Of a stretch of DNA of 64,000 nucleotides, positions 26,968 through 34,666 are shown piece after piece. The DNA lies in contig NZ_CP102773.1 in NCBI RefSeq assembly GCF_026020075.1, positions 186,001 to 250,000 of the forward strand, given 5' to 3'. Within the stretch, counting starts at the first letter, position 1. Each line of letters begins with the position of its first letter. Below the pieces are notes generated by a model, which searched no databases, was not told where the DNA came from, and saw nothing but the letters and a program-made list of their open reading frames with translations. This DNA is from Bosea sp. NBC_00550 (GTDB lineage: Bacteria; Pseudomonadota; Alphaproteobacteria; Rhizobiales; Beijerinckiaceae). A program made the translations under genes and the position numbers.

Positions 26968-27582
26968 TCAGGCGCCGTACGGAACATAAGTCGCGACGAA
27001 GCTGACGAGCTGGCTCTGCCGGGCCGTGCCGGTTTTCGAAAAAATCCTTTGAAGATGGGTTCGTGCCGTCGTCGTCGCGATGCCCATGCGTTTGGCCGCC
27101 AGGATCGTGTCGAGGCCCTCCACCACGAGCGCCAGCATGCGCGCCTCGGCAGCGGTCAGGCAGAATGCCCGACCGATCTCGGAGAGATTGCGAGCGATAG
27201 CCCGATAGGGATCGTCCACGGTGAGGACGAAAAGATCCAGGCCGAGGCCGCCCAGATGCACGGCGTCGACCGCGACCTGCCGCCCGTCCATCATCGCCAG
27301 CGGCAGCCGTGCGGCGTCGCCGGTCGTGCCCTTGCAGCAGCGCCTGAGCCAGGTCTGCAGTCGGGCGGCAAAATTCCGGTCGGTCGAGACAAAGCGCTTC
27401 GCCGATCCAAGGCCCTCCCGAGCAAGCGCCACGCCGGCGCTGTTGCCGAAACGGATTTGCAGATCGGCGTCGATGACCAGGAAAGCTTTGGCGCCGCAAT
27501 CCAGCGCATCAAGCCCGTGATGCTCGATGCCCCAGGAGGGATGGGGCCGCGCGGAGCCGGTAGCCTGCAATGCGAACGACAT
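26968..27582 (-). CDS. PAS-like/LuxR-type helix-turn-helix regulator
   Basis: 204 residues. Residues about 20-120 look like a degenerate PAS sensor (DCGAKAFLVIDADLQIRFGN near 28). Residues about 135-200 are a LuxR-type helix-turn-helix (FCLTAAEARMLALVVEGLDT, ILAAKRMGIATTTARTHLQR, IFSKTGTARQSQLV). No phosphoacceptor receiver domain is present. It lies 3 bp after a small gene and faces away from the SARP-TolB-haloperoxidase run, making it a candidate regulator of that locus (inference). The start at 27582 is not strongly supported by a ribosome site. Confidence 0.82.
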   Translation of the reverse strand: MSFALQATGSARPHPSWGIEHHGLDALDCGAKAFLVIDADLQIRFGNSAGVALAREGLGSAKRFVSTDRNFAARLQTWLRRCCKGTTGDAARLPLAMMDGRQVAVDAVHLGGLGLDLFVLTVDDPYRAIARNLSEIGRAFCLTAAEARMLALVVEGLDTILAAKRMGIATTTARTHLQRIFSKTGTARQSQLVSFVATYVPYGA

Positions 27583-27585
27583 CAG

Positions 27586-27783
27586 CTATTCTCGCGTTAG
27601 ATCCCGGTCGCCGATCCTGTCTGCCATGCGGATCAGCCAGAGAATGGTTTCGCGCTCCTGTGAAACGAGTGCCGTTGAGCGCGAGGCCTTCACGGCGGCC
27701 TCCCGAAATTCCGACCATCTCAAATGGAAATCCGCCAAATCCCTGATGGGCATAAGTTCGACTCCGAGGGGTTTTTTAGTCAT
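27586..27783 (-). CDS. Small conserved-looking protein, function unknown
   Basis: 65 residues from the ATG at 27783, preceded by GAAGAAA. A GTG start at 27804 would add 7. The protein is charged and helical (MPIRDLADFHLRWSEFREAA, then SQERETILWLIRMADRIGDR), with no leader. I do not recognise the family. Tight spacing to the LuxR-type gene suggests co-translation, perhaps as a small partner of that regulator. Confidence 0.6.
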   Translation of the reverse strand: MTKKPLGVELMPIRDLADFHLRWSEFREAAVKASRSTALVSQERETILWLIRMADRIGDRDLTRE

Positions 27784-27804
27784 TGCGTTTTCTTCGCCAG
27801 CCAC

Positions 27805-27937
27805 AACTCGCAGCTTATTCGGCCGCCGCGGCCGCTGGCGCGTGAAAAAACCGTGAAGCGCATTGTGGTGCGTCGCGGGAGGTTGCTAATCTTTGATTGC
27901 AGCGCGGGACGCTGCGTCATGGACGGCAAGCTTCGTC
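27805..27937. promoter_or_regulatory. Divergent promoter region with 19-bp tandem duplication
   Basis: It separates the minus-strand regulator pair from the plus-strand haloperoxidase run. At its end lie two 19-base units, 27915-27933 and 27934-27952 (17 of 19 identical), each carrying GTCATGGAC. The second unit's ATG (27938) starts the SARP-TolB-TPR gene. The first unit's ATG (27919) opens a 12-codon frame ending at 27957. Confidence 0.5.
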
Positions 27938-29581
27938 ATGGACAGCAGGCTTCTTGAGATCAATCTCTTCGGCGCGTGCTCGGTTAGGTCGAGCGTGGCC
28001 GAGGGGTTCGAGATCACCGGCGCCAAGCACAAGGCTCTGTTCGTTCTGCTTGCGACCGCGCCGTTTGGCCGTCGCACGCGGTCGTTCCTGCAGGAAACGC
28101 TCTGGGGGGTGGCCTGCTACGACACGGGGCGCCAAAGCCTTCGTCGCGCGCTCGCCGACATCAAGGCCGTCATGGGCGACAGCTTCGGGGATCTCCTGAC
28201 GAGCACCAACTCAGAGGTTTCGCTGGATCTCTCGCGCGTCACCTTCCTCGGACGGTCCGGCCAAGGCGCGTTTCTGGAAGGCCTGGACATCAAGGAGGCC
28301 GGCTTCGGACAATGGCTGTCCGGCATCCGCCAGAATCCGCGGCAGCTCGACGGCCTGTTCACCCTGGCGTCGAGCGCCGCTGGCGCATCGGTGCTTCCCG
28401 CCATCGCCGTCCTGCCCTTCCGCGCCGTCGGCAACGACGTCGCCGACGCGACCATCAGCGATTGGCTGGCGGAGGAAATCTGCCGGTCGCTCAGCCGCTC
28501 GCGACTGCTCTCGGTGATCTCGCACCTGTCCTGCCGCGAGCTTGCGCGGACCGGTATCGACATCGCGCAGGTCCGCTCGTCGCTGCGCGTCGATTTCTGC
28601 GTTGCCGGGAGCCTTCGGCGGTCGGGAGGGCAACTCGTGCTGGATGCCGATTTCATCGACGTGCGCTCCGGACGCATCCTGTGGACGCGCCAGACGAGCA
28701 ATCCGATCGACAGCTTCTTCCAGGCTGCCGAGGACGGCATCGCGGCGATCGTCGGCTCAATCGGTGCCGCCATCGCCGACGAAGCGCTCAACCACGTCGC
28801 GGGCCGCCATCTGGCCGATGTGGAGGACCACCGCCTCGTCATCGCCGGCGTGCGCCTGATGAACCGGTCGACGCTTCACGACCTGGCGCGTGCGCGCGAG
28901 TTGCTGGAGGAAGCGCTGCGGCGCGCGCCTTATGTCGCCGAGACCCATGCCTGGCTCGGCAAGTGGTATTTCCTCAGCGTCTTCAACGGTTGGAGTACCG
29001 ATACAGCTGCGGAAACGCAGCATGGGATCGACTGTACCGCCCGGGCGCTCGATCTTTCGCCCGACAACGCCTTCTGCCTAACCATCGACGGGCTCGCGCA
29101 GAACAATCTCCTGAAGCGGCTCGACGTCGCCGAGCAGCGCTACGCGACTGCACTGGCGATCAATCCCAACGAGGCCCTGTCCCTGCTGTTGCGCGGCGCG
29201 CTGCACGCCTTCCGCGACGAGGGGCCGGAGGCGATCCGGTCCGTCGAGCGGGCAAGACGGCTCTCGCCGATCGACCCGTTCCGATACTTCTACGAGTCCC
29301 TGAGCGCGACCGCGTATCTGTCGGCAGGCGCCTACGAGCGCGCGCTGGAGCTGGCGGAATCTTCGCTAATGCTCAACGATCGCCATGTCTCGACGCTGCG
29401 GGCCAAGATCATCGCGCTGCATAATCTCGATCGTGGCGACGAATTGAAGGCCGCAGGGCAGCAGCTGCGGCGGCACGTGCCCGATTTCACGATCGACGGC
29501 TATCTCCGCAGCCATCCGGCCTCGGATTCGAAATTCGGCCGCAAGGCGGTGGCGGCTCTCGCCGCCGCCGGGCTTTCCTAG
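27938..29581 (+). CDS. OmpR/SARP-type regulator with TolB-like and TPR domains
   Basis: 547 residues from the ATG at 27938. A TTG at 27893 would add 15 residues. The N-terminal winged helix resembles OmpR/SARP-type activators (RLLEINLFGACSV, ITGAKHKALFVLLA, RQSLRRALADIKAVMGD). A TolB/FlgO-like domain spans about residues 150-270 (IAVLPFRAVGNDVADATISD, then VDFCVAGSLRRSGGQLVLDA and DVRSGRILWTRQ). Several TPR-like helices follow, from about 300 to the end. This is the adenylate-cyclase-neighbour architecture common in Hyphomicrobiales. No membrane segment is visible. It is likely a cytoplasmic transcription factor for the haloperoxidase and protease genes 17 and 1199 bp downstream (inference). 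Confidence 0.82.
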   Translation: MDSRLLEINLFGACSVRSSVAEGFEITGAKHKALFVLLATAPFGRRTRSFLQETLWGVACYDTGRQSLRRALADIKAVMGDSFGDLLTSTNSEVSLDLSRVTFLGRSGQGAFLEGLDIKEAGFGQWLSGIRQNPRQLDGLFTLASSAAGASVLPAIAVLPFRAVGNDVADATISDWLAEEICRSLSRSRLLSVISHLSCRELARTGIDIAQVRSSLRVDFCVAGSLRRSGGQLVLDADFIDVRSGRILWTRQTSNPIDSFFQAAEDGIAAIVGSIGAAIADEALNHVAGRHLADVEDHRLVIAGVRLMNRSTLHDLARARELLEEALRRAPYVAETHAWLGKWYFLSVFNGWSTDTAAETQHGIDCTARALDLSPDNAFCLTIDGLAQNNLLKRLDVAEQRYATALAINPNEALSLLLRGALHAFRDEGPEAIRSVERARRLSPIDPFRYFYESLSATAYLSAGAYERALELAESSLMLNDRHVSTLRAKIIALHNLDRGDELKAAGQQLRRHVPDFTIDGYLRSHPASDSKFGRKAVAALAAAGLS

Positions 29582-29598
29582 AAGATCCGGGGAACGAC

Positions 29599-30753
29599 AT
29601 GTCGAGTGCAGGCGGTATCGGTGGAATCGGCGGGATAGGCGGCATCGGTGGAATTGGAGGCATAGGTGGTATAGGAGGCATAGGCGCGACGGGCGTCGGT
29701 CCCTTCGTTCCGGGCGGCGGTGCCAATCCGCTTCTGGCCCAGGGTTTGACCATCAACGCCCAGGCGATCGGTCATATCGGCGGCGTCGACGATACGGGCA
29801 ACTCGGCAGAGGGCAGCTATGCCGAGCTTCCGGTCGGGCCGGCCGCGAACATGGACAGCTGGGCCGCATGGGTGCGCGCCTCGCTTTATCTCAGCGACGT
29901 TCTGAAGCGCCTCGACTGGACTCCCAGCAAGCGGCGAAGTGCGGCTGGAACGGAAGCCTTCAACGGGATCGAGATGACCTATGGTCCAAAGCCGCTCGTC
30001 ACCCTGCAACGACCGAGCGTCGATCTCTTTCGGCGGCAGCTTCGCCACATCCGCGCCTATGCCGACCAGCGCGCCGACAGGGCGCCGGAGATCCTCACGC
30101 AGGTCGGTTATCCCGTCGATTATTTCGCCAGCGTACTCGGACTGAACGCCGATGCCAACAAGTCGACCTTTGAACTCATCGGCATCACGCAGGTCGTCAC
30201 CTCGCATGTGGCGATGGTCGCCAAGCATCATCTTGCCTGTCGGCGGCCCGACCGTCTCGGTGCGACGACGATGGCGATGATCCCGACGCCGGCGCATGGG
30301 ACCTTTCCGAGCGCCCATGCGGCGGAGGCCTTCGCGGTCGCGACCGTGCTGGAAGGCCTGCTCAGGAAACTGGATGCCAAGCCGCCGGCCGAGCACCACT
30401 TTCCCCAAAGCGGGCGGCTGATCAGACTGCTCTACAAGCAGGCGGAAAGGATCGCGGTCAATCGGACCGTCGCAGGCGTCCATTATCCAATCGACAGCTG
30501 GGCCGGCGCCGCGCTCGGCGAGGCGGTCGGCCAAATTATACTGGCCAAATGCCAGGGTGGCGACGTCACACCCCGGACCTACGAGGCCAAGGACGCCGAC
30601 TTCCTGCTCGCCGACTTCCTCCCACGCATAACTGGCGGCATCGGCGATCCCGCGGCGAAGGGACTGCTGCGGGCGGCCTCGGGCAATCCTTTCCCGAGCA
30701 GTCCGCTGTTCGCCTGGCTCTGGGGCAAGGCCCTGAACGAGTTCAAACTCTGA
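29599..30753 (+). CDS. Vanadium-dependent haloperoxidase/PAP2-family enzyme with N-terminal Gly-Gly-Ile repeats
   Basis: 384 residues. The full vanadate/phosphate-binding motif of the vanadium haloperoxidase and acid phosphatase superfamily is present with correct spacing: Lys209-x6-Arg216-Pro217, Pro237-Ser-Ala-His240 and Arg289-x5-His295-x3-Asp299. Residues 5-28 are eight perfect Gly-Gly-Ile triplets. No signal peptide is visible. Members oxidise halides with peroxide, or hydrolyse phosphate esters; sequence alone does not decide which. The canonical PSGH is PSAH here. The gene starts 17 bp after the TPR regulator and is followed 27 bp later by a subtilase, suggesting one operon. Confidence 0.88.
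   Translation: MSSAGGIGGIGGIGGIGGIGGIGGIGGIGATGVGPFVPGGGANPLLAQGLTINAQAIGHIGGVDDTGNSAEGSYAELPVGPAANMDSWAAWVRASLYLSDVLKRLDWTPSKRRSAAGTEAFNGIEMTYGPKPLVTLQRPSVDLFRRQLRHIRAYADQRADRAPEILTQVGYPVDYFASVLGLNADANKSTFELIGITQVVTSHVAMVAKHHLACRRPDRLGATTMAMIPTPAHGTFPSAHAAEAFAVATVLEGLLRKLDAKPPAEHHFPQSGRLIRLLYKQAERIAVNRTVAGVHYPIDSWAGAALGEAVGQIILAKCQGGDVTPRTYEAKDADFLLADFLPRITGGIGDPAAKGLLRAASGNPFPSSPLFAWLWGKALNEFKL
29611..29682 (+). repeat. Tandem 9-bp repeat encoding (Gly-Gly-Ile)x8
   Basis: Eight consecutive 9-base units, each encoding Gly-Gly-Ile. The units differ at third positions (GGC/GGT/GGA/GGG and ATC/ATT/ATA), so the repeat is conserved as protein more than as DNA. Confidence 0.9.
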
Positions 30754-30780
30754 CGTTGCAGTCGCGGGAGCGCTCGGATC

Positions 30781-32904
30781 ATGTCGCCAGACCAGCCGGG
30801 ATCGGAGCGTCGCCCGCAGCTGACGGGCGCCTATGAGGAATGGACCTACGGGGCCGGCGCCGCCTATGCCAATCCGGAGGTGCCGCCCGCCGACACACGC
30901 TTCGTCAGCGCCATCGTCCGTCTTCCGCCGGGCGCACAACTCCGTGATTTCGCCGATGGGATCGAGACCAGAACCGCGAGCCGTGGCGAGCCGCTGGTCG
31001 CAAAGCTTCGACGTCCCCTGGTTTGGGGTGATCTTTCGACGACGGACCAGGCAACCTTCTGGCCGGTCGTGCTGGATTTCCAAGGCGGCGAACGCGACGA
31101 ATTCGACATCTCGCGCATCGGCAGGGCGCTCGACGCACTGAGCCAGCCGGTTCGTCGCGCCTCGGCGGCGAATGGGGCCGAGGGCGAGCCGTCATTCGCG
31201 CTCGGCCCGCCGATGCTGGCCCACAGCGTGCAAGACGACGTAGCCGGCACGCTGTCCTACGCGGCCGATCCCGGCCTGCTCGCCAAGCTGGCTGCGGGCG
31301 GCAAGGCGGTGATCGTGGCAGTGATCGACGACGGCATTCCGTTCGCCCATCGCAACCTCCGGGTCGCCGATGGCGACGGCTCGCGCGTCGAGTTCTGCTG
31401 GCTGCAATCGGCGGAGGCGAACCCGAGCGGCCATGTCCCGTTCGGCCGCGAGTTCACGCGCGGCGCGATCGACGAACTCGTGCGCGCACACGGACCGGAC
31501 GAGGATGCGATCTATCTCAGGGCGGGTGCCGTCGAACAGGGCGCGCGGCGTATTGCAACGATCAATCACGCCGCCAGCCACGGTGCGCATGTTCTCGACG
31601 CGGCAGCCGGCCGCAGGCCCGACGATGGCGGGGTTGATCTCGACCTGCTGCGCATCATCGCGGTCCAGCTGCCGGCCGCGGTCACTGCGGATACCTCGGG
31701 ATATCGCAAGGACGCGTTCATCCTCAGCGCCCTGCACTACATCTTCGACCGGGCCGACCGGTTTGCCGCGACTCATCCTGGCGATGAAGCTGCATCGCTG
31801 CCGCTGATCGTCAACCTCAGCTACGGATACACCGGCGGCCCGCACGATGGCACCGACGCGCTCGAAATTGCGATGTCGCGAATGATCGAAGCACGGCAGG
31901 CGCAGGGAAAGCCGACGACGCTCGTCATGCCGGCCGGCAACAGCTTTGCCGAGCGGTTGAACGGAGAAATTTCCGCGGACCGGATGAACACCGGCGAGGC
32001 ACATGCGATCGCCTGGTGCCTGCAACCCAATGATCGTACATCGAGCTATCTCGAGCTCTGGTTGCCGAAGGCGACCGGCGCGACCCGTTTCCAGCTGTCG
32101 ATCACAGATCCGGACGGCGCCTCGTCCTTGACGGGCGCGACGCTGCTCGCGGATTGCGCGGCGGCGGATCAGCAAGGCGACGCGCCCGCCTTATCGAGCG
32201 ACGTTTTCTGCGGCGAGCAACGCGTCGGCGGCGTCGTGATCGCTGCCTACAACGCTCATTGGACCCGAATTCTGATTGCGCTCGCTCCCACCGAGCCCGA
32301 CGATGCCAGCCTGTCCGCAGCCCCGGCCGGCCGATGGACGATCGGCTTGGCCAAGGTTGGGGGCGCCGATCTGAACGCTCCGGTGGGCTGCCGCATCCAG
32401 CGCGATTTCGATCCGTTCGGTTATGCGAGGGGCGCTCGCCAGAGCTATTTCGATGATCCGCTGGATGCGCGTTTCACCGAAGACGGGGCGCCCGCGCGGG
32501 TGGACAACCCGGCACCGGCGTTCGTGCGGCGGCTGGGCACATTGAACGGCATCGCCACGCACGCGCATGTAACTGTCGTCAGCGGCTATTACGGCGATAC
32601 CGGCCGGGCGACGGAGTATGCCGGTGCCGGGCGACGGCGCAGGCCCGGTTCATCCGCCGGCCCCGGAGACGTCCGCATGTCGGCGGCTTCGGACGATTCC
32701 ACGGCGTTGCGCGGCGTGCTCGCCGCCGGGACACGCAGCGGAAGCACGGCGAGACTGTCGGGAACGAGCATGGCGGCCCCGCAGATTTCGCGCTGGATCG
32801 CAGTTCAACACCTGTCGCAAAACCCGATGCCGGCCCAGCCCGTCCCGCTGACGTTTCCGTCTGGCCCAATCGAGCTCGACGAGAGAACGACGCGCCTGAG
32901 CTAA
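30781..32904 (+). CDS. Subtilisin-like (S8) serine protease, leaderless
   Basis: 707 residues. The catalytic triad is Asp183 (VIDDGIPFAH), His267 (SHGAHVLDAAAG) and Ser663 (SGTSMAAP), with oxyanion Asn387 (MPAGNS). About 180 residues precede the protease domain, and a long insert with a beta-rich segment (about 400-560) separates Asn and Ser. There is no signal peptide, in contrast to most subtilases, so it is cytoplasmic or leaves by a non-classical route. It follows the haloperoxidase-family gene by 27 bp. Processing of that protein's repeat tail is conceivable but unsupported beyond adjacency. Confidence 0.9.
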   Translation: MSPDQPGSERRPQLTGAYEEWTYGAGAAYANPEVPPADTRFVSAIVRLPPGAQLRDFADGIETRTASRGEPLVAKLRRPLVWGDLSTTDQATFWPVVLDFQGGERDEFDISRIGRALDALSQPVRRASAANGAEGEPSFALGPPMLAHSVQDDVAGTLSYAADPGLLAKLAAGGKAVIVAVIDDGIPFAHRNLRVADGDGSRVEFCWLQSAEANPSGHVPFGREFTRGAIDELVRAHGPDEDAIYLRAGAVEQGARRIATINHAASHGAHVLDAAAGRRPDDGGVDLDLLRIIAVQLPAAVTADTSGYRKDAFILSALHYIFDRADRFAATHPGDEAASLPLIVNLSYGYTGGPHDGTDALEIAMSRMIEARQAQGKPTTLVMPAGNSFAERLNGEISADRMNTGEAHAIAWCLQPNDRTSSYLELWLPKATGATRFQLSITDPDGASSLTGATLLADCAAADQQGDAPALSSDVFCGEQRVGGVVIAAYNAHWTRILIALAPTEPDDASLSAAPAGRWTIGLAKVGGADLNAPVGCRIQRDFDPFGYARGARQSYFDDPLDARFTEDGAPARVDNPAPAFVRRLGTLNGIATHAHVTVVSGYYGDTGRATEYAGAGRRRRPGSSAGPGDVRMSAASDDSTALRGVLAAGTRSGSTARLSGTSMAAPQISRWIAVQHLSQNPMPAQPVPLTFPSGPIELDERTTRLS

Positions 32905-33185
32905 TCGATAGCACGGGTTCATCGCTCTTCGCCGCCGGCCGCTCCCGCCAAACTCACGCTTTCCTCACGCGCTTCCGCTGCCAATCGCGAGTTAGATCAC
33001 CCTGCCGCTGCGGCAGGAAAGTTTGAAGTTAGCGCATGGCACGATGGCTCGTAAGCGACGCACCGCTGCTTCGCTCGCCAGCTTCCATCGCCGTCATTGA
33101 CGCGTTCCCTCCTATCGCATCGCGGTCCGAGCCCCAGGCCCCCGGCACAGTCCGAGTGCCTCCTCTCTTATTCGGGGGTTCTACG
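32905..33185. other. Intergenic region with a 17-bp palindrome
   Basis: About 280 bp with no gene. It holds CCTGCCGCTGCGGCAGG at 33001-33017, a perfect palindrome around one T that can fold as a 6-bp hairpin with a 5-base loop. It may be a weak terminator for the protease gene or a protein-binding site. Confidence 0.4.
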
Positions 33186-33488
33186 ATGCGTACGACAGCT
33201 ATCGTTCTCTTGCTGCTGGCACTGGCCGGTCACGCCACACGAGCGCAAAGTCCGTCATCGGCCCCAAGCGACCTTCAGGTCGCGGCCTGCAAAAGTTGGA
33301 GCAAGCAGGTTCGGGCCACGGTCGGGCGCCTGAACGACCATGGACTTCTTGACGCCGACGATACAGCGGCCGTGAACAACCTGATTGAAATCATGGGCCA
33401 TCGCTGCTCCCACGGCGACGCAGGTCGGATCTCGGCACTGTACGCGATCCTGCTTGACACCCTCGTCGACCAGAGACACCAGCCGTGA
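33186..33488 (+). CDS. Small secreted protein, function unknown
   Basis: 100 residues with a clear signal peptide (MRTTAIVLLLLALAGHATRA). The mature part is helical and has two Cys (AACKSW and GHRCSH) that could form a disulfide. I do not recognise the family. Its stop overlaps the next start by 4 bp (GTGA), so the two genes are translationally coupled. Confidence 0.65.
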   Translation: MRTTAIVLLLLALAGHATRAQSPSSAPSDLQVAACKSWSKQVRATVGRLNDHGLLDADDTAAVNNLIEIMGHRCSHGDAGRISALYAILLDTLVDQRHQP

Positions 33489-33739
33489 CCACGCCTTCCG
33501 CGTTTCTGGATCTGGTCGGGTTTGCCGCCGCCTTCGCGACGGTCATCGCCTTCTGCTGCAAGCGCATGGCGCCGCTTCGCGCGGCTGCGATCACCGCCAA
33601 TCTGCTTTTCATCACCTATGGCGCCCTGCTCGGCCTGATGCCGGTCCTCCTGCTCCATTGCGCGCTCCTGCCGCTGAACGTGGTGCGCTTCGGTGCCTGC
33701 CTTCGCGAGCGCCGGGCCGCGATCCGGCATCCGCAATAG
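33485..33739 (+). CDS. Small inner-membrane protein (YgjV/SemiSWEET-like topology)
   Basis: 84 residues from a GTG that overlaps the preceding stop. It has three hydrophobic segments (LVGFAAAFATVIAFCC, AAAITANLLFITYGALLGLM, PVLLLHCALLPLNVVRFG). The pattern resembles the YgjV-type inner-membrane domain sometimes fused to cyclic-nucleotide-binding regulators, here free-standing. Function unknown. Confidence 0.65.
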   Translation: MTTPSAFLDLVGFAAAFATVIAFCCKRMAPLRAAAITANLLFITYGALLGLMPVLLLHCALLPLNVVRFGACLRERRAAIRHPQ

Positions 33740-33782
33740 GCGGCCAGCACCTCCCGACCGCCGCCGATCGCGCGGAACCCCG

Positions 33783-34409
33783 ATGTTCAACTGGGACGCG
33801 GATTCAATGATGCTTCTGGTCACGTCGCTCGCCGTTCCCTACGCGCTGGTTTTGGCTTCACCGGGCCCCAACCTGCTTGTGATGCTTCGCGTCAGTCTTG
33901 CGGCCTCGATGCAACGAACGCTCGCGGCCGCTTTCGGCATCGCATGCGGTGCGACCCTGGCTGCTATGATCGCCTATCAGGGCTCGCTTCTCGTCGTCTG
34001 GGCCGACCAGCTCCGCGGGCCGTTCGCGTTCCTGCTTGCCGCGATCCTCGTCCGCTCCGCGATCCGCCTGAAGCGCCGCACGCGTCCGACCCGAGCCGAG
34101 TTCAACGGCGACACGGCGCCGCGAATTTCCAAGGCCTTCGGACTCGGAATCGTCTCCTCCCTGTCCAATCCCATGACAATCCCGTTCTTCCTCAGCTTCT
34201 TCGTCGCGCATCAAGCGTTCCACTCCGCCGCGTGGATGGCGCCAGCGGTTGTATTCGTCATGGCCGCGAGCTGGTTCTCGCTGGTGGGAATCTGCCTCGG
34301 CATGATTTCGCGGTTTAAGATCAACCTGATGATGCAGTTTAGCCTAAAGTTGGCGGTCTCGATTTCGATGACCGCTTATGCGATCTACGTGGTTTGTGCG
34401 GCTCTTTAG
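33783..34409 (+). CDS. LysE/RhtB-family exporter
   Basis: 208 residues with about six hydrophobic segments and the family opening ALVLASPGPNLLVMLRVSLA, followed by GIACGATLAAMIAYQG and GLGIVSSLSNPMTIPFFLSF. It is an inner-membrane amino-acid or small-metabolite exporter. The start at 33783 is chosen because similarity begins there. The gene lies 43 bp after the small membrane-protein gene and may belong to the same transcript. The substrate is unknown. Confidence 0.85.
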   Translation: MFNWDADSMMLLVTSLAVPYALVLASPGPNLLVMLRVSLAASMQRTLAAAFGIACGATLAAMIAYQGSLLVVWADQLRGPFAFLLAAILVRSAIRLKRRTRPTRAEFNGDTAPRISKAFGLGIVSSLSNPMTIPFFLSFFVAHQAFHSAAWMAPAVVFVMAASWFSLVGICLGMISRFKINLMMQFSLKLAVSISMTAYAIYVVCAAL

Positions 34410-34666
34410 ATGCGGACTTGTTTTATACTCAGCGGGCCGAGATTAGGTGTTTCATGACGCCGGAGGATCCTTTAGCCAAACACGACGGCGGCGTAGCGCC
34501 ATTTCCTGACGTTAGCCGCTGCCGCAAAGCGCACGCGAATTAGAAAAATACGCCGAGATCGTCACGGCCGCCGTGGGCTGAGCCAAGACACGCGAGCCGG
34601 GAGCGGATCAGTCATCTGGCTCAGATGGCAGTAGGCGAAATGTCGACGTTTGACGGCATCGGAAAT
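34410..34666. other. Non-coding stretch between convergent genes
   Basis: About 257 bp between the convergent LysE-type and SDR genes. No gene, repeat or clear terminator was seen. Confidence 0.4.

Noticed and set aside
29611..29682. CRISPR or DNA-level minisatellite
   Set aside because: The 9-bp units are contiguous, without spacers, and vary at synonymous positions, so this is a coding repeat.
29578..31083. 501-codon minus-strand frame over the haloperoxidase-family gene
   Set aside because: Antisense shadow; its Tyr/Thr/Ser/Ala-rich tail is just the complement of the Gly-Gly-Ile repeat.
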